A DNA stretch of 38,496 bases from Solemya velesiana gill symbiont (GCF_002020805.1 NZ_MPRJ01000011.1:1-38496), one strand, 5' to 3'. Counted from the stretch's first letter, positions 1 to 8,751 are shown. Notes: generated by a model from the sequence alone, not told the origin. Program-made: numbers and translations.

Positions 1-2
1 TC

Positions 3-76
3 ATAAGTGCTTCGTCTCTTGGTCGGGAGAAGCACCGACTCTACCAGCTGGCCCTTCAACTACCAATTGCACTTAT
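3..76. repeat. tRNA-sized inverted repeat upstream of sdhC
   Basis: Perfect 8-base arms, ATAAGTGC at 3-10 and GCACTTAT at 69-76, enclose about 58 bases. The enclosed minus strand carries AGCTGGTAGAG, which resembles a tRNA D-loop, followed by a 5-bp GTCGG/CCGAC stem. The total of 74 bases is tRNA-like, but no T-arm (GGTTCGA-type) and no CCA end are visible. It may be a decayed tRNA-like sequence or simply a structured leader. No function is assigned. Confidence 0.3.
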
Positions 77-90
77 TATCCGAAACCGCC

Positions 91-118
91 TTTTATTAAG
101 ATTTGAAATAGTTATAAT
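91..118 (+). promoter_or_regulatory. possible sigma-70 promoter for sdhC
   Basis: TATAAT at 113-118 is a perfect -10 hexamer in an AT-rich stretch about 64 bases before the sdhC start. The matching -35 (TTTTAT region near 91-96) is weak. This is a sequence-only guess. Confidence 0.3.
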
Positions 119-181
119 TTATCTCGCTGATACTGGTTTGAAGCTAAAACCGAGTAAAAACTGACCAAGCGAGAACAAATT

Positions 182-556
182 ATGTCGGCAGACAATCGTC
201 CTGTCTTTCTGGACCTCACCAAGTACCGATTTCCCATGGCGGCCATCATGTCCGTCGGCCACCGGGCAAGTGGAATCTTCATGGTCATGTTGGTTCCGTT
301 CCTGGCCTACCTGCTTGACCTCTCCCTATCCAGCTCCGATGGATTTGCGGAAGTTCAGGCTATTCTCGATCACTGGATATTGAAACCGATCGGGTTTGTC
401 GCACTCTGGGCCTTGATCCATCACCTGCTCAGCGGCATCCGCTTTCTGCTGATCGATTTCCACATCGGCGTTGAACGCGACACGGGTAGGAAGTCAGCAA
501 CGGTTGTCACCTATGCCGCCCCGGTGGTCACCCTCCTAATAGGAGTGATGCTATGA
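182..556 (+). CDS. sdhC: succinate dehydrogenase cytochrome b556 subunit SdhC
   Basis: This 124-residue inner-membrane protein is one of the two membrane anchors of respiratory complex II, which hold heme b and pass electrons from succinate to ubiquinone. It shows the family signature SVGHRASG (residues 24-31), whose Ser and Arg help form the quinone site, and the pair H80-H81 in HHLLSGIRFLLID, where the heme-ligand His of the family lies. Three hydrophobic spans (about 31-48, 66-86, 107-124) fit the usual three-helix topology, and the length is normal. It opens the order sdhC-D-A-B. The start lacks a clear Shine-Dalgarno site, but the N-terminus matches the family. Its stop overlaps the sdhD start as ATGA, which implies translational coupling. 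Confidence 0.95.
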   Translation: MSADNRPVFLDLTKYRFPMAAIMSVGHRASGIFMVMLVPFLAYLLDLSLSSSDGFAEVQAILDHWILKPIGFVALWALIHHLLSGIRFLLIDFHIGVERDTGRKSATVVTYAAPVVTLLIGVML

Positions 557-897
557 GCCGACAAGCATCGGGGCTTCGTGCCTGGGCACTGCAGCGCATC
601 AGCGCTGTCTACCTCGGCCTCTACATTATCTACTTCCTGGGTGTCCTGCTGATCTGTCCACCCGACACCTATGAAGCCTGGAAGGCCTTTGTGGGTGACC
701 CCTGGGGAAGCATGGCAATGCTGCTCTTTTTCTCCTCGCTTCTGCTTCATGCATGGGTGGGGGTTCGTGATGTGCTCATCGACTACGTGCATCCCATGAT
801 GATTCGGGTAACGCTGCTGACGGTGTTCGGCATCGGCCTGATCGGCAGCAGCTTCAGTATTGCCAAGGCGATTTTTCTCGCCGGGCTTCAATCCTGA
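553..897 (+). CDS. sdhD: succinate dehydrogenase membrane anchor subunit SdhD
   Basis: This 114-residue second membrane anchor of complex II has three hydrophobic spans (about 18-34, 52-68, 85-110). The motif HAWVGVRDVLIDYV (residues 66-79) contains the conserved heme/quinone-site His and the Asp-Tyr pair known to contact ubiquinone in the E. coli enzyme. The N-terminal W-LQR-SA stretch is also typical of SdhD. It overlaps sdhC by four bases and is followed 20 bases later by sdhA, so all four subunits are probably made from one message. Confidence 0.93.
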   Translation: MSRQASGLRAWALQRISAVYLGLYIIYFLGVLLICPPDTYEAWKAFVGDPWGSMAMLLFFSSLLLHAWVGVRDVLIDYVHPMMIRVTLLTVFGIGLIGSSFSIAKAIFLAGLQS

Positions 898-917
898 GAC
901 CTGAATAGAGACTGAAT

Positions 918-2681
918 ATGACCCTAGTCAGAAGACATTTCGACGCACTGATCATCGGTGCCGGCGGCGCCGGACTGAATGCGGCACTGCAACTGGCCAA
1001 CGCCAATCTCAGGGTTGCCGTTGTATCCAAGGTTTTCCCGACACGCTCTCACACGGTTGCCGCCCAGGGTGGTGTTAACGCGGCACTGGCCAACGTGCTG
1101 CCTGACAACTGGCACTGGCACATGTTCGACACGGTGAAGGGCTCGGATTACCTGGGTGACCAGGACGCCATCGAGTTCATGTGCCGCGAGGCGATTCCCA
1201 CCGTCTACGAACTGGAACACAACGGTGTGCCTTTTTCACGCCTGGACAACGGACGCATCTATCAACGCGCATTCGGCGGCCAGAGCCAGAACTTTGGTGG
1301 CGCACAGGCTGCACGAACCTGTGCAGCGGCTGACCGTACCGGCCATGCCATTCTGCACACCCTCTATCAGCAGAATATTCGTGCAAGGACCCATTTTTTC
1401 GACGAGTACTTCGCTGTCGACCTGATTGCCGATGACGAGGGCGCGATACTCGGTGCCCTGGTGTTGGAGATCGAGACCGGTGAGCCCCTGCTCATTGAAT
1501 CCAAGACCACGCTGCTCGCAACCGGCGGTTGTGGCCAGGTGTTCAGAACCACATCCAATGCGCACATCAACACCGGCGACGGCATGGCCATGGCTTTGCG
1601 TGCCGGGGTGCCGCTGATGGACATGGAGTTCTTCCAGTTCCATCCCACGGGTATCGCGGGAAAGGGGATGCTGATCACCGAGGGTGTTCGCGGTGAAGGC
1701 GGTTACCTTGTCAACAAGGACGGTGAACGATTCATGGAGCGCTATGCACCGAACGCAAAGGACCTGGCCAGTCGCGACGTGGTTTCCAGGGCCATCGTCA
1801 CCGAGGTGAAGGAGGGCAGGGGCTGTGGTCCCGAGGGTGATCACGTGATGCTCAAGGTGGACCACCTTGGCGAGGAAATTGTCAGCAAACGCTTGCCGGG
1901 TATTCGCGAGAGCTCCCAGATATTTGCCGGCGTAGACCCGGTCGTGGAGCCGATCCCGGTATTCCCCACGGCCCACTATGTCATGGGTGGCATCCCCACC
2001 AACCGCTATGGCAGGGTTGTCGTGCCTGTACAGCACGGCCCGGAGGAGGTGATACCCGGACTCTATGCCGCAGGGGAATGTGCCTGCGTATCCGTTCACG
2101 GTGCCAACCGCCTTGGCGGTAACTCCCTTCTCGATATCCTGGTCTTCGGACGTGCCGCCGGACAGGACATTATCGAGTTCCTGAAAGAGAACCCCAATCA
2201 CCGACCGATGGATGAGGCTGCGGTTGAGAAGGTGATGTCGCGGCTTACCCGTTGGGAAGAGAAGGGTGAGGGGATCTCGGTGCAGGATCTACGGGCAGAA
2301 TTCCGCAAGGTGATGGAGGATCACGCCGGTGTATTCCGTACCGACGAGATCATGGCCGAAGGCGTTGAGAAGGTGAAGGAGATCAGGGAAAAGCTGAAGG
2401 ATCTGAGGCTGCAGGACCAGAGTTCGGTGTTCAACACGGCGCGTGTGGAAGCGTTGGAACTGGAGAACCTGGTCGATATCGGCATGTCCATCGTCCTCTC
2501 CGCGCTCAATCGCCAGGAGAGTCGCGGCGCCCACTCCCGCCCGGATTACCCGGACCGGGACGACAAAAACTGGATGAAGCACAGCCTCTACTTCTACGAA
2601 GAGGATCGCGTGGAGTACAAGCCGGTTCGCACCAAGCCCCTGTTTGTCGAAACCTTTCCGCCCAAAGAGCGTGTCTACTGA
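918..2681 (+). CDS. sdhA: succinate dehydrogenase flavoprotein subunit SdhA
   Basis: This 587-residue catalytic subunit oxidises succinate to fumarate on the cytoplasmic face of complex II. The N-terminus has the FAD-binding Rossmann motif IIGAGGAGLNAAL (12-24). H45 in TRSHTVAAQGG is the position that carries covalent FAD in the family, and that attachment is aided by SdhE, encoded downstream. The HPTGI segment and the conserved C-terminal ESRGAHSR motif are present. The length equals that of E. coli SdhA (588). It sits between sdhD and sdhB with 10 bases to the next start. No damage is visible. Confidence 0.98.
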   Translation: MTLVRRHFDALIIGAGGAGLNAALQLANANLRVAVVSKVFPTRSHTVAAQGGVNAALANVLPDNWHWHMFDTVKGSDYLGDQDAIEFMCREAIPTVYELEHNGVPFSRLDNGRIYQRAFGGQSQNFGGAQAARTCAAADRTGHAILHTLYQQNIRARTHFFDEYFAVDLIADDEGAILGALVLEIETGEPLLIESKTTLLATGGCGQVFRTTSNAHINTGDGMAMALRAGVPLMDMEFFQFHPTGIAGKGMLITEGVRGEGGYLVNKDGERFMERYAPNAKDLASRDVVSRAIVTEVKEGRGCGPEGDHVMLKVDHLGEEIVSKRLPGIRESSQIFAGVDPVVEPIPVFPTAHYVMGGIPTNRYGRVVVPVQHGPEEVIPGLYAAGECACVSVHGANRLGGNSLLDILVFGRAAGQDIIEFLKENPNHRPMDEAAVEKVMSRLTRWEEKGEGISVQDLRAEFRKVMEDHAGVFRTDEIMAEGVEKVKEIREKLKDLRLQDQSSVFNTARVEALELENLVDIGMSIVLSALNRQESRGAHSRPDYPDRDDKNWMKHSLYFYEEDRVEYKPVRTKPLFVETFPPKERVY

Positions 2682-2691
2682 GGTCCCGCGT

Positions 2692-3384
2692 ATGAAATTC
2701 ATCGTATTTCGATACAATCCCGACCTGGATGCCACGCCCCGCATGCAGGAGTACGACGTTGAGGTGACACGCGGCATGATGCTGCGCGACGCTCTGCTGG
2801 AGATCAAGCGCCAGGACGAATCGTTCTCGTTCCGTCACTCCTGTGGTGAAGGCGTCTGCGGATCGGACGGACTCAACGTCAACGGCACCAACCTCCTTGG
2901 CTGCATCACCCGCGTCAGCGATCTGAAAGAGCCCGTCAAGGTGCGGCCGCTGCCCGGCAGACCTGTCATACGTGACCTGGTGGTGGACATGAGCCAGTTC
3001 TACCAGCAGTACCGCGCCGTCGAACCCTACCTGATCCGCAGGGATCCGCTGCCCGAGCAGGAGATCCTGCAGTCTCCAGAGGAACGGGATAAACTGGACG
3101 GACTCTACGAATGCATCATGTGCGGCTGCTGCTCCACATCCTGTCCCTCCTTCTGGTGGAATCCCGACAAGTTTCACGGTCCCCAGGCACTGCTGCAGTC
3201 CTGGCGATTCCTCGCCGACAGCCGTGACCAGGCGACAGATGAGCGTCTCGATGCCCTGGAAGGCCCCTACAAGCTGTTCCGCTGCCACACCATCATGAAC
3301 TGCGTGGATGTCTGTCCCAAGCATCTCAACCCGACCAAAGCCATCGGCAAGATCAAGGAGCTGATGCTTGAGCGTGCCATCTAG
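2692..3384 (+). CDS. sdhB: succinate dehydrogenase iron-sulfur subunit SdhB
   Basis: This 230-residue subunit relays electrons from FAD to quinone through three iron-sulfur clusters. The N-terminal ferredoxin-type domain has the 2Fe-2S motif SCGEGVCGSDG with a later Cys in LLGC. The C-terminal domain has the CIMCGCCSTSCP and CHTIMNCVDVCPK motifs for the 4Fe-4S and 3Fe-4S clusters. The ATG at 2692 is preferred over an upstream TTG at 2644 because GAGG lies eight bases before it and the protein then begins MKFIVFRYNPD, as in homologues. It overlaps sdhE by 17 bases if the TTG start of sdhE is used. Confidence 0.96.
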   Translation: MKFIVFRYNPDLDATPRMQEYDVEVTRGMMLRDALLEIKRQDESFSFRHSCGEGVCGSDGLNVNGTNLLGCITRVSDLKEPVKVRPLPGRPVIRDLVVDMSQFYQQYRAVEPYLIRRDPLPEQEILQSPEERDKLDGLYECIMCGCCSTSCPSFWWNPDKFHGPQALLQSWRFLADSRDQATDERLDALEGPYKLFRCHTIMNCVDVCPKHLNPTKAIGKIKELMLERAI

Positions 3385-3628
3385 CAACACACTTCCAAGT
3401 ATCGAAAAGCTCCGCTGGCAGTGCCGGCGGGGCATGCTCGAACTGGACTATGCACTCTCGGATTTCCTGGAGCAGCAATACCCGAACCTGGCAGAAGAGG
3501 AACAGGCGCTGTTCGTGAGACTGCTCGATTTCGAGGATCAACTGCTACTGGACTGGCTGATGGGCAATGTCGTCCCTTCAGACGATTGGTTACGCGACTT
3601 GGTTGAGCGGATCGCCAGGCGCAGTTGA
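3368..3628 (+). CDS. sdhE: FAD assembly factor SdhE
   Basis: This small helical protein (86 residues from the TTG at 3368, 84 from the GTG at 3374) belongs to the SdhE/Sdh5 family (PF03937), which promotes covalent flavin attachment to SdhA. The hallmark RRGMLELD is present, including the RGxxE core needed for that activity. The tail LDFEDQLLLDWLMG also matches the family. Placement directly behind sdhB, overlapping it, supports a role in complex II maturation. No ATG lies near the expected N-terminus, so the start codon is uncertain. Confidence 0.92.
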   Translation: MSVPSSNTLPSIEKLRWQCRRGMLELDYALSDFLEQQYPNLAEEEQALFVRLLDFEDQLLLDWLMGNVVPSDDWLRDLVERIARRS

Positions 3629-3656
3629 GTCCAAGTCGTATCACAGGGAGGTGATC

Positions 3657-4165
3657 ATGAAACGAGCGGGTGAGAGACTGCGACTTGAGCCGGGCAGTTC
3701 ACAGGCGTTGAAGCTGTTCCTTATCCTTGTTCACCTGGTTCCATCGTTACCCCTGCTGATGCTTCCCCTGCCTGGATGGTTCTAGGCTGTGGCCCTGTCA
3801 TTCTCCTGGTCAGCGCCTTTTTCAGCTGGAGACATCAAATCCGCAACAACCAGGGCATTTCAGCAATCGAATCGGATGCCGATGGGCGCTGGACACTCTA
3901 CGACCAAAATGGCGAAGAGGATGAAGTGCAGTTGATGCCGTCCACCCTGGTTCTTCCCTGGCTGATCATTTTCCACTTCCGGGGCTCGCCTTCCTGGCGC
4001 CGACAGCTGCTGGTTCCATGGGACGCTGCAGATCCGGAGATGTTGCGTTGTTTCCGGGTAAGGCTGCTGGACAATCCCCAAACCTCAAATCAGCCTGGTC
4101 ATTCCGGTGCATACCGGAATCTAGGTACGCCATTCGGTGAACAATTGGTAGGTATTTATATTTAA
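3657..4165 (+). pseudogene. YgfX (CptA-like) inner-membrane protein, frameshifted
   Basis: A strong Shine-Dalgarno (GGGAGGTG) precedes ATG 3657. The first frame encodes a short N-terminus and one hydrophobic helix, then stops at 3785. A second frame from about 3776 supplies the other helix (GCGPVILLVSAFFSW) and the cytoplasmic part ending RCFRVRLLDNP. Joined, the two parts match the length and order of YgfX-family proteins (about 140 residues), which sit beside sdhE in many gammaproteobacteria. A single-base indel between roughly 3760 and 3790 separates the frames. The last 25 or so codons lie inside a REP-like sequence and look like readthrough into inserted DNA. Either the gene is disrupted or the indel is a sequencing error. 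Confidence 0.75.
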
Positions 4166-4252
4166 ACCAAGCTGTGAGAATTAGCTCGAGCATTAGATAC
4201 ACTAAAAGCTTCTCAATCCATTCCCTGGATTCCGGCATCCGCCGGAATGACG
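4098..4252. repeat. REP-like inverted doublet at the ygfX 3' end
   Basis: The hairpin GTCATTCCGG...CCGGAATCTAGG at 4098-4125 is mirrored by CCCTGGATTCCGG...CCGGAATGAC at 4223-4251, in inverted orientation about 97 bases apart. Each half is itself a short palindrome, so the whole resembles a REPIN or small MITE. Similar CCGGAATGAC repeats are widespread in gammaproteobacterial genomes. It lies between the convergent ygfX and nadB genes and supplies the last codons and stop of the ygfX frame. Confidence 0.7.
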
Positions 4253-4277
4253 CTAAGAAGACTGATGAGTTGGAGGC

Positions 4278-5909
4278 TTAATAACTACCCAGGGAGTATT
4301 CCGAATTGTAGTTGTCCGGTATCAGGACGGTTGGCCCACGCTGGAACCGCTCGTCCCGCTTGGGAAAATCGAGGGTATAGTGCAGTCCGCGGCTTTCGCG
4401 GTGTCGCTGGGCGGACTGGATGATCAGGTCGGCCACGTCCACCAGGTTTCTCAGTTCCAGCAGGTCGTTGCTGACCCTGAAATTGGAGTAGTACTCGCTG
4501 ATCTCGTGGCGCAGCAGGTTGACCCTGCGCTTGGCCCTTTCAAGCCGCTTGTTGGAGCGCACGATGCCGACGTAGTCCCACATGAAATGGCGCAACTCGT
4601 CCCAGTTGTGGGAGACCACCACCTCTTCGTCTGAATCGGTGACACGGCTCTCATCCCAGAGTGCAATAGTTTCGGGGTAGGGCGTGGACTTGGCCTTTCT
4701 GGCAATCTCTTCGCTGGCCAGCTGGGCGAATACCAGGCACTCCAGCAGCGAGTTGCTGGCCATGCGGTTGGCGCCATGCAAACCGGTATAGGCAGCTTCG
4801 CCGATGGCGAACAGGTTGGGGATGTCGGTGCGTGCCCGCTGATCGGTCATGATACCACCGCAGGTGTAGTGGGCGGCCGGTACGACCGGAATCGGTTCCT
4901 TGGTGATATCGATCCCGAATTTCAGACAGTTGTTATATATGGTCGGAAAATGGGATTGGATGAAATCTACCGGTTTGTGGCTGATGTCCAGGTAGACGCA
5001 GTCGTCACCGGTGCGTTTCATCTCGTGGTCAATGGCCCGGGCAACGATATCCCGTGGCGCAAGTTCTGCGCGTTCGTCGAATTCAGGCATGAAGCGTTTG
5101 CCGTTGGCCAGCAGGAGCCTGGCCCCTTCACCCCGCAGCGCCTCGGTGATGAGAAACGACTTGGCATGGGGGTGGAACAGGCAAGTGGGGTGAAACTGGA
5201 TGAATTCCATATTTGCCACCCGGCAACCTGCTCGCCAGGCCATGGCGATGCCATCGCCGGTAGCGACATCCGGATTGCTGGTGTAGAGATAGACCTTGCT
5301 CGCACCACCGGTTGCCAGAATGGTGAATTTGGCCAGAAATGTGTCCACGCGACCGCTTTTCATATCGAGAATGTAACTGCCCAGGCAGCGGTTCTCGCCC
5401 TTGCCCCTCTTGTTACTGGTAATCAGGTCGACGGCGTTGTGGTGCTCGAAAAGAGTGACATTCGGCTTGTTTCTGATTCTCGATTCCAGGGTATTTTCCA
5501 TCTCTTTGCCGGTGGCGTCAGCGGCATGAATGACCCGGCGATGGGAATGCCCCCCTTCGCGGGTGAGATGGTAACCTCCGCGCTTGGGTTCGTCCTCGGT
5601 GAAGGCAACACCCTGATCCAGCAGCCACTGGATATTTTCAGGACCTTTTTCCACGACCATCCGGACCGTGGCTTCATCACACAGGCCGGCGCCTGCATTG
5701 AGGGTGTCGGTGACGTGCGATTCAACAGAGTCCTCCTCTTTATCGAGGACAGCGGAAATACCCCCCTGTGCATAGTAGGTATTGCCCTCACGCAGTTCGC
5801 GCTTTGCGATGACGGCAATCTTCAGCTGTTCAGGCAGTCGCAGGGCCAGGCTCAGGCCAGCTGCGCCGCTGCCGATGATCAGTACATCAAATTGGTGTTC
5901 TTTGCGCAT
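4278..5909 (-). CDS. nadB: L-aspartate oxidase NadB
   Basis: This 543-residue flavoenzyme oxidises L-aspartate to iminoaspartate, the first step of de novo NAD synthesis, in the cytoplasm. It shows the N-terminal FAD motif [18 protein letters not shown] (about residues 8-25), the [10 protein letters not shown] loop, HPTCLF, and the [17 protein letters not shown] region, all typical of NadB rather than SdhA. The His used for covalent FAD in SdhA is replaced by Tyr in YYAQGG, as expected for non-covalent FAD. The length matches E. coli NadB (540). GGAAAAG directly precedes the ATG. It is divergent from rpoE, the same arrangement as in E. coli. Confidence 0.97.
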   Translation of the reverse strand: MRKEHQFDVLIIGSGAAGLSLALRLPEQLKIAVIAKRELREGNTYYAQGGISAVLDKEEDSVESHVTDTLNAGAGLCDEATVRMVVEKGPENIQWLLDQGVAFTEDEPKRGGYHLTREGGHSHRRVIHAADATGKEMENTLESRIRNKPNVTLFEHHNAVDLITSNKRGKGENRCLGSYILDMKSGRVDTFLAKFTILATGGASKVYLYTSNPDVATGDGIAMAWRAGCRVANMEFIQFHPTCLFHPHAKSFLITEALRGEGARLLLANGKRFMPEFDERAELAPRDIVARAIDHEMKRTGDDCVYLDISHKPVDFIQSHFPTIYNNCLKFGIDITKEPIPVVPAAHYTCGGIMTDQRARTDIPNLFAIGEAAYTGLHGANRMASNSLLECLVFAQLASEEIARKAKSTPYPETIALWDESRVTDSDEEVVVSHNWDELRHFMWDYVGIVRSNKRLERAKRRVNLLRHEISEYYSNFRVSNDLLELRNLVDVADLIIQSAQRHRESRGLHYTLDFPKRDERFQRGPTVLIPDNYNSEYSLGSY

Positions 5910-6047
5910 CTTTTCCGGATTTGCCGGAACCGGGTCAACGGTTCATAATTTGGATCAGTTGGCCGACAAAAAATCGGGCCAGCCTGTTCTGCGAAATCCT
6001 ATCTCAAATCAGGTGTGACGAGAACAGAAAAAATAATCGAATCTTTC

Positions 6048-6075
6048 GGAACTTATCAGTAAACAGGCTGTCAAC
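6048..6075 (+). promoter_or_regulatory. predicted sigma-E promoter upstream of rpoE
   Basis: GGAACTT (6048-6054), a 16-base spacer, then TCAAC (6071-6075) closely fits the known sigma-E pattern (GGAACTT, 16-17 bases, TC-rich -10). It lies 49 bases before the rpoE start, in the right orientation. Autoregulation of rpoE by its own sigma factor is established in E. coli; the site here is inferred from sequence. Confidence 0.8.
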
Positions 6076-6123
6076 TCCAGTAAATATGGAGCAGCGCTTG
6101 CCACAATCAGGGGGACCGCCTGG

Positions 6124-6702
6124 ATGGGCGAGCGACAGGTAGACCAGGAGTTGGTTGCGCGGGTGCAGCGCGGTGACAAAAAGGCTTTTGACCTGCTGGT
6201 GCTGAAATACCAGCAGAAAGTGGCCAATCTGGTATCACGCTATGTCAGGGATCCGCACGAGACACTGGATGTGACCCAGGAGGCTTTTATCAAGGCTTAC
6301 CGGGCGCTCCCCAATTTTCGTGGTGAAAGCGCCTTTTACACTTGGCTCTACCGTATTGCCATTAACACAGCGAAGAACTTCCTGGTCGCCCAGGGCCGGA
6401 GACCCCCGGGAAGTGACGTGGATGCGGAAACCGCAGAGCAGCTTGATGTGGGTGTTCGCCTCAAGGAGCACGGGACGCCTGAAAACCATCTTCTTGAGGA
6501 TGAGATTGCGGCAACCGTCAAGCAGGCCATTGACGATTTGCCCGAGGATCTCAGGACCGCCATTACTCTGCGGGAGTTGGAGGGGCTGAGTTACGACGAG
6601 ATTGCGAAAGCGATGGATTGCCCGGTGGGTACGGTTCGATCGAGAATTTTCAGGGCACGTGCGGCGATCGACACCAGGCTCAAACCCTTATTGGAACCCT
6701 AA
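6124..6702 (+). CDS. rpoE: RNA polymerase sigma factor RpoE (AlgU)
   Basis: This 192-residue group 4 (ECF) sigma factor directs transcription of envelope-stress genes. Region 2 carries DVTQEAFIKAYRALPNFRG and FYTWLYRIAINTAKN for -10 recognition. Region 4 carries LRELEGLSYDEIAKAMDCPVG, ending VRSRIFRAR, for -35 recognition. The length and sequence match E. coli RpoE and Pseudomonas AlgU across the whole protein. It is followed at once by anti-sigma factor rseA, then rseB, rseC and an HtrA protease, the standard sigma-E operon. The upstream GGAACTT site suggests self-activation. Confidence 0.98.
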   Translation: MGERQVDQELVARVQRGDKKAFDLLVLKYQQKVANLVSRYVRDPHETLDVTQEAFIKAYRALPNFRGESAFYTWLYRIAINTAKNFLVAQGRRPPGSDVDAETAEQLDVGVRLKEHGTPENHLLEDEIAATVKQAIDDLPEDLRTAITLRELEGLSYDEIAKAMDCPVGTVRSRIFRARAAIDTRLKPLLEP

Positions 6703-6704
6703 AA

Positions 6705-7298
6705 ATGTCGGATATCAGAATGTCAGACAAACAAAGAGAACAGATATCAGCGCTGCTGGATGATGAGCTCTCTTCCGATCAGGCAGCTGAGACGCTTGCC
6801 GGATTGCGAGAGGATGAACAACTACGCTCGGCCTGGGATCGATACCACCTGATCGGTGACGTGATGCGTGGCGAGAGGGTACACGTTACCACTGCGAATG
6901 TGGCCGACAAGGTACGACAGCGACTGGAATCAGAACCCAGCATCATTGCAGTTCCGAAATCGGAGCAGGCGGCTGAAACGGGGCAGAGGGCACCTGTCCG
7001 CTGGCTGCGTCCCGCAGCAGGGGCCGCGCTGGCAGCATCGGTTGCCGTGGGTGCGGTAATGGTCTCTCCCCACCTGACTCAAATCTCCCCCGAATCTGAA
7101 GGCATCACAGTGGCCACCGCACCTGCACCCATTTCACTCCCGCAGCACAGTGGAACACGCTGGAAAAACCTTTCACAACCCGAAGTCGAATCCAAACTCA
7201 ACCGCTACCTCGTGGATCACAGCGAATATGCGTCCCCCGGCGGAATGACAGGAGTCCTTCCCTATGCATCGTTCGTCAGCTATGACGCCAAACCTTAA
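6705..7298 (+). CDS. rseA: sigma-E anti-sigma factor RseA (MucA)
   Basis: This 197-residue single-pass inner-membrane protein is expected to hold RpoE inactive through its cytoplasmic N-terminus and release it on regulated proteolysis. The N-terminal part (ISALLDDELSS, then RSAWDRYHLIGDVMRGE) matches the RseA/MucA sigma-binding domain. One hydrophobic span runs from about 103 to 121. The periplasmic end SEYASPGGMTGVLPYASFVS resembles MucA. It starts 2 bases after the rpoE stop at ATG 6705; an in-frame ATG at 6720, with GGA seven bases upstream, is an equally good start (192 residues). Confidence 0.92.
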   Translation: MSDIRMSDKQREQISALLDDELSSDQAAETLAGLREDEQLRSAWDRYHLIGDVMRGERVHVTTANVADKVRQRLESEPSIIAVPKSEQAAETGQRAPVRWLRPAAGAALAASVAVGAVMVSPHLTQISPESEGITVATAPAPISLPQHSGTRWKNLSQPEVESKLNRYLVDHSEYASPGGMTGVLPYASFVSYDAKP

Positions 7299-8262
7299 GA
7301 ACATGCGATTTATCGTTCTTCTGGCCAGTGCTGTTCTGCTTCTGCCACAGCAGCTCCTCGCTGACGAAGATGTACATCACATGCTCAAAAAAATGGTACA
7401 GGCAGTCCATGGATTGAGTTACGAGGGCACCTTCGTCTACCTTCACGGCAACCAGTTGGAATCCATGTGGGTGGTTCATACGCTGAAAGAGGATGGAGAG
7501 CGGGAACGCCTGATCTCTCTGAACGGGGCTGCCCGCGAAGTGGTCAGGGATAACGCCTCCGTTACATGCATTGCCCCTGATGCGCGTTCGGTATCCGTAG
7601 GCAAACGTATTCTGGGGCGCAGCTTCCGGGCCGTCTTCTCCATAGATACCAGCCAACTCGGGGCTATCTACGACTTCAAGGTGCTTGGTCATGACCGTGT
7701 GGCGGGCAGACCCACCAAGGTCGTTGCCATACTCCCCAAGGACCAGTACCGATATGGATACCGCATCTACCTGGACCATGAGCACAGTCTGCCCCTCAAA
7801 ACCGACATGCTCGACTCATCCGGCGAGGCGATCTCACAAGTCATGTTCACTCATATGAATGTAGATCCGCATATCGATGACCGTGCAGAATCCACCCTCG
7901 AAGGCAAGGAACTCTACCGCTGGGGACAGCGTAATTCCACCCAAACACGCAGACCCGTGGAAAAATCCAACTGGGTGTTCAAAAACCTTCCGTCGGGTTA
8001 TAGCCTGAGCATCCATACCCAGCGTCCTTCCGGCAAAGAAAGCAGGGGTGTCGATCACTTTGTACTGTCCGATGGCCTGGCTTCGCTGTCAGTGTATATT
8101 GAGCAGCAAGGTGAACAGTCCGGGCTGAACGGAAGCTCCCAAATGGGCGCGGTGAATGCATATGGCAGCCTGTTTCAGGGGCACCAGGTGACCGCAGTGG
8201 GGGAGGTACCCGTGGCGACCGTAAAACGAGTGGCTACAGCACTCCAGCGTAGTGACAAGTAA
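7264..8262 (+). CDS. rseB: sigma-E regulatory protein RseB (MucB)
   Basis: This 332-residue periplasmic protein of the MucB/RseB family protects RseA from cleavage until lipid or LPS signals release it. A signal peptide (hydrophobic stretch FIVLLASAVLLLPQQLLA, then DED) is visible. The mature protein has the lipid-binding N-terminal domain (YEGTFVYLHGNQLESMWVVH) and the C-terminal RseA-contact domain (FKNLPSGYSL, HFVLSDGLASLSVYIE). ATG 7264 has AGGAG nine bases upstream, inside the end of rseA; alternatives are ATG 7282 and 7303. The gene overlaps rseA by 35 bases, which suggests coupled synthesis. Confidence 0.94.
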   Translation: MHRSSAMTPNLKNMRFIVLLASAVLLLPQQLLADEDVHHMLKKMVQAVHGLSYEGTFVYLHGNQLESMWVVHTLKEDGERERLISLNGAAREVVRDNASVTCIAPDARSVSVGKRILGRSFRAVFSIDTSQLGAIYDFKVLGHDRVAGRPTKVVAILPKDQYRYGYRIYLDHEHSLPLKTDMLDSSGEAISQVMFTHMNVDPHIDDRAESTLEGKELYRWGQRNSTQTRRPVEKSNWVFKNLPSGYSLSIHTQRPSGKESRGVDHFVLSDGLASLSVYIEQQGEQSGLNGSSQMGAVNAYGSLFQGHQVTAVGEVPVATVKRVATALQRSDK

Positions 8263-8268
8263 GCTCAA

Positions 8269-8751
8269 ATGCTCGAAGAACCGGCCCTGGTCACCAACAG
8301 TGAAGATGGCTACGCGATAGTCGAAACTCAGCGTAAAACCACCTGTGGTGGATGCGAGGCGGGATCGACCTGCGGCACCAATGTACTTGCCAAGGTGTTC
8401 GGTAACAGGAAAAGCAGCTTTCGTGTTCGTAATCCCATTGGTGCCAAGCCGGGGGAGAGGGTGATCATTGGACTTCCTGAATCCGCCTTGCCCAAGGCCT
8501 CTGTCATCTTCTACCTAGTTCCCCTTGTGGCCATGATGCTGGGTGCCATGCTGGGGGAATGGCTTGCGGGCCAATTAAATTTTTCATCGACAGAACCCAT
8601 GGCGATATTTTGCGGTCTATTGGGGCTGTTAGCGGGGTTGCTTGGTGCCAGGTACTTCTCACTCAATGCATCCCGGGATAATCAATACCAGGCGGTAATC
8701 TTGAGGAGGTCAGGGGATGTCAACCTGACCCTCAATATCACTAAGGGATAA
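8269..8751 (+). CDS. rseC: SoxR-reducing/RseC family protein (MucC)
   Basis: This 160-residue integral membrane protein belongs to PF04246 (RseC/MucC). The cytoplasmic N-terminus has clustered cysteines C26, C29 and C35 in TTCGGCEAGSTCG, as in RseC and RsxC-linked SoxR-reducing proteins. Two adjacent hydrophobic spans (about 80-100 and 108-128) follow. It starts six bases after rseB and precedes mucD. RseC is known as a weak positive modulator of sigma-E in E. coli and also affects SoxR reduction; which role applies here cannot be read from the sequence. Confidence 0.9.
   Translation: MLEEPALVTNSEDGYAIVETQRKTTCGGCEAGSTCGTNVLAKVFGNRKSSFRVRNPIGAKPGERVIIGLPESALPKASVIFYLVPLVAMMLGAMLGEWLAGQLNFSSTEPMAIFCGLLGLLAGLLGARYFSLNASRDNQYQAVILRRSGDVNLTLNITKG

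Noticed and set aside
1236-2201. 321-codon open frame opposite sdhA
   Set aside because: Antisense to a complete SdhA with all its motifs.
4776-5948. 390-codon open frame on the plus strand opposite nadB
   Set aside because: NadB is intact and conserved on the minus strand; the plus frame is a shadow.
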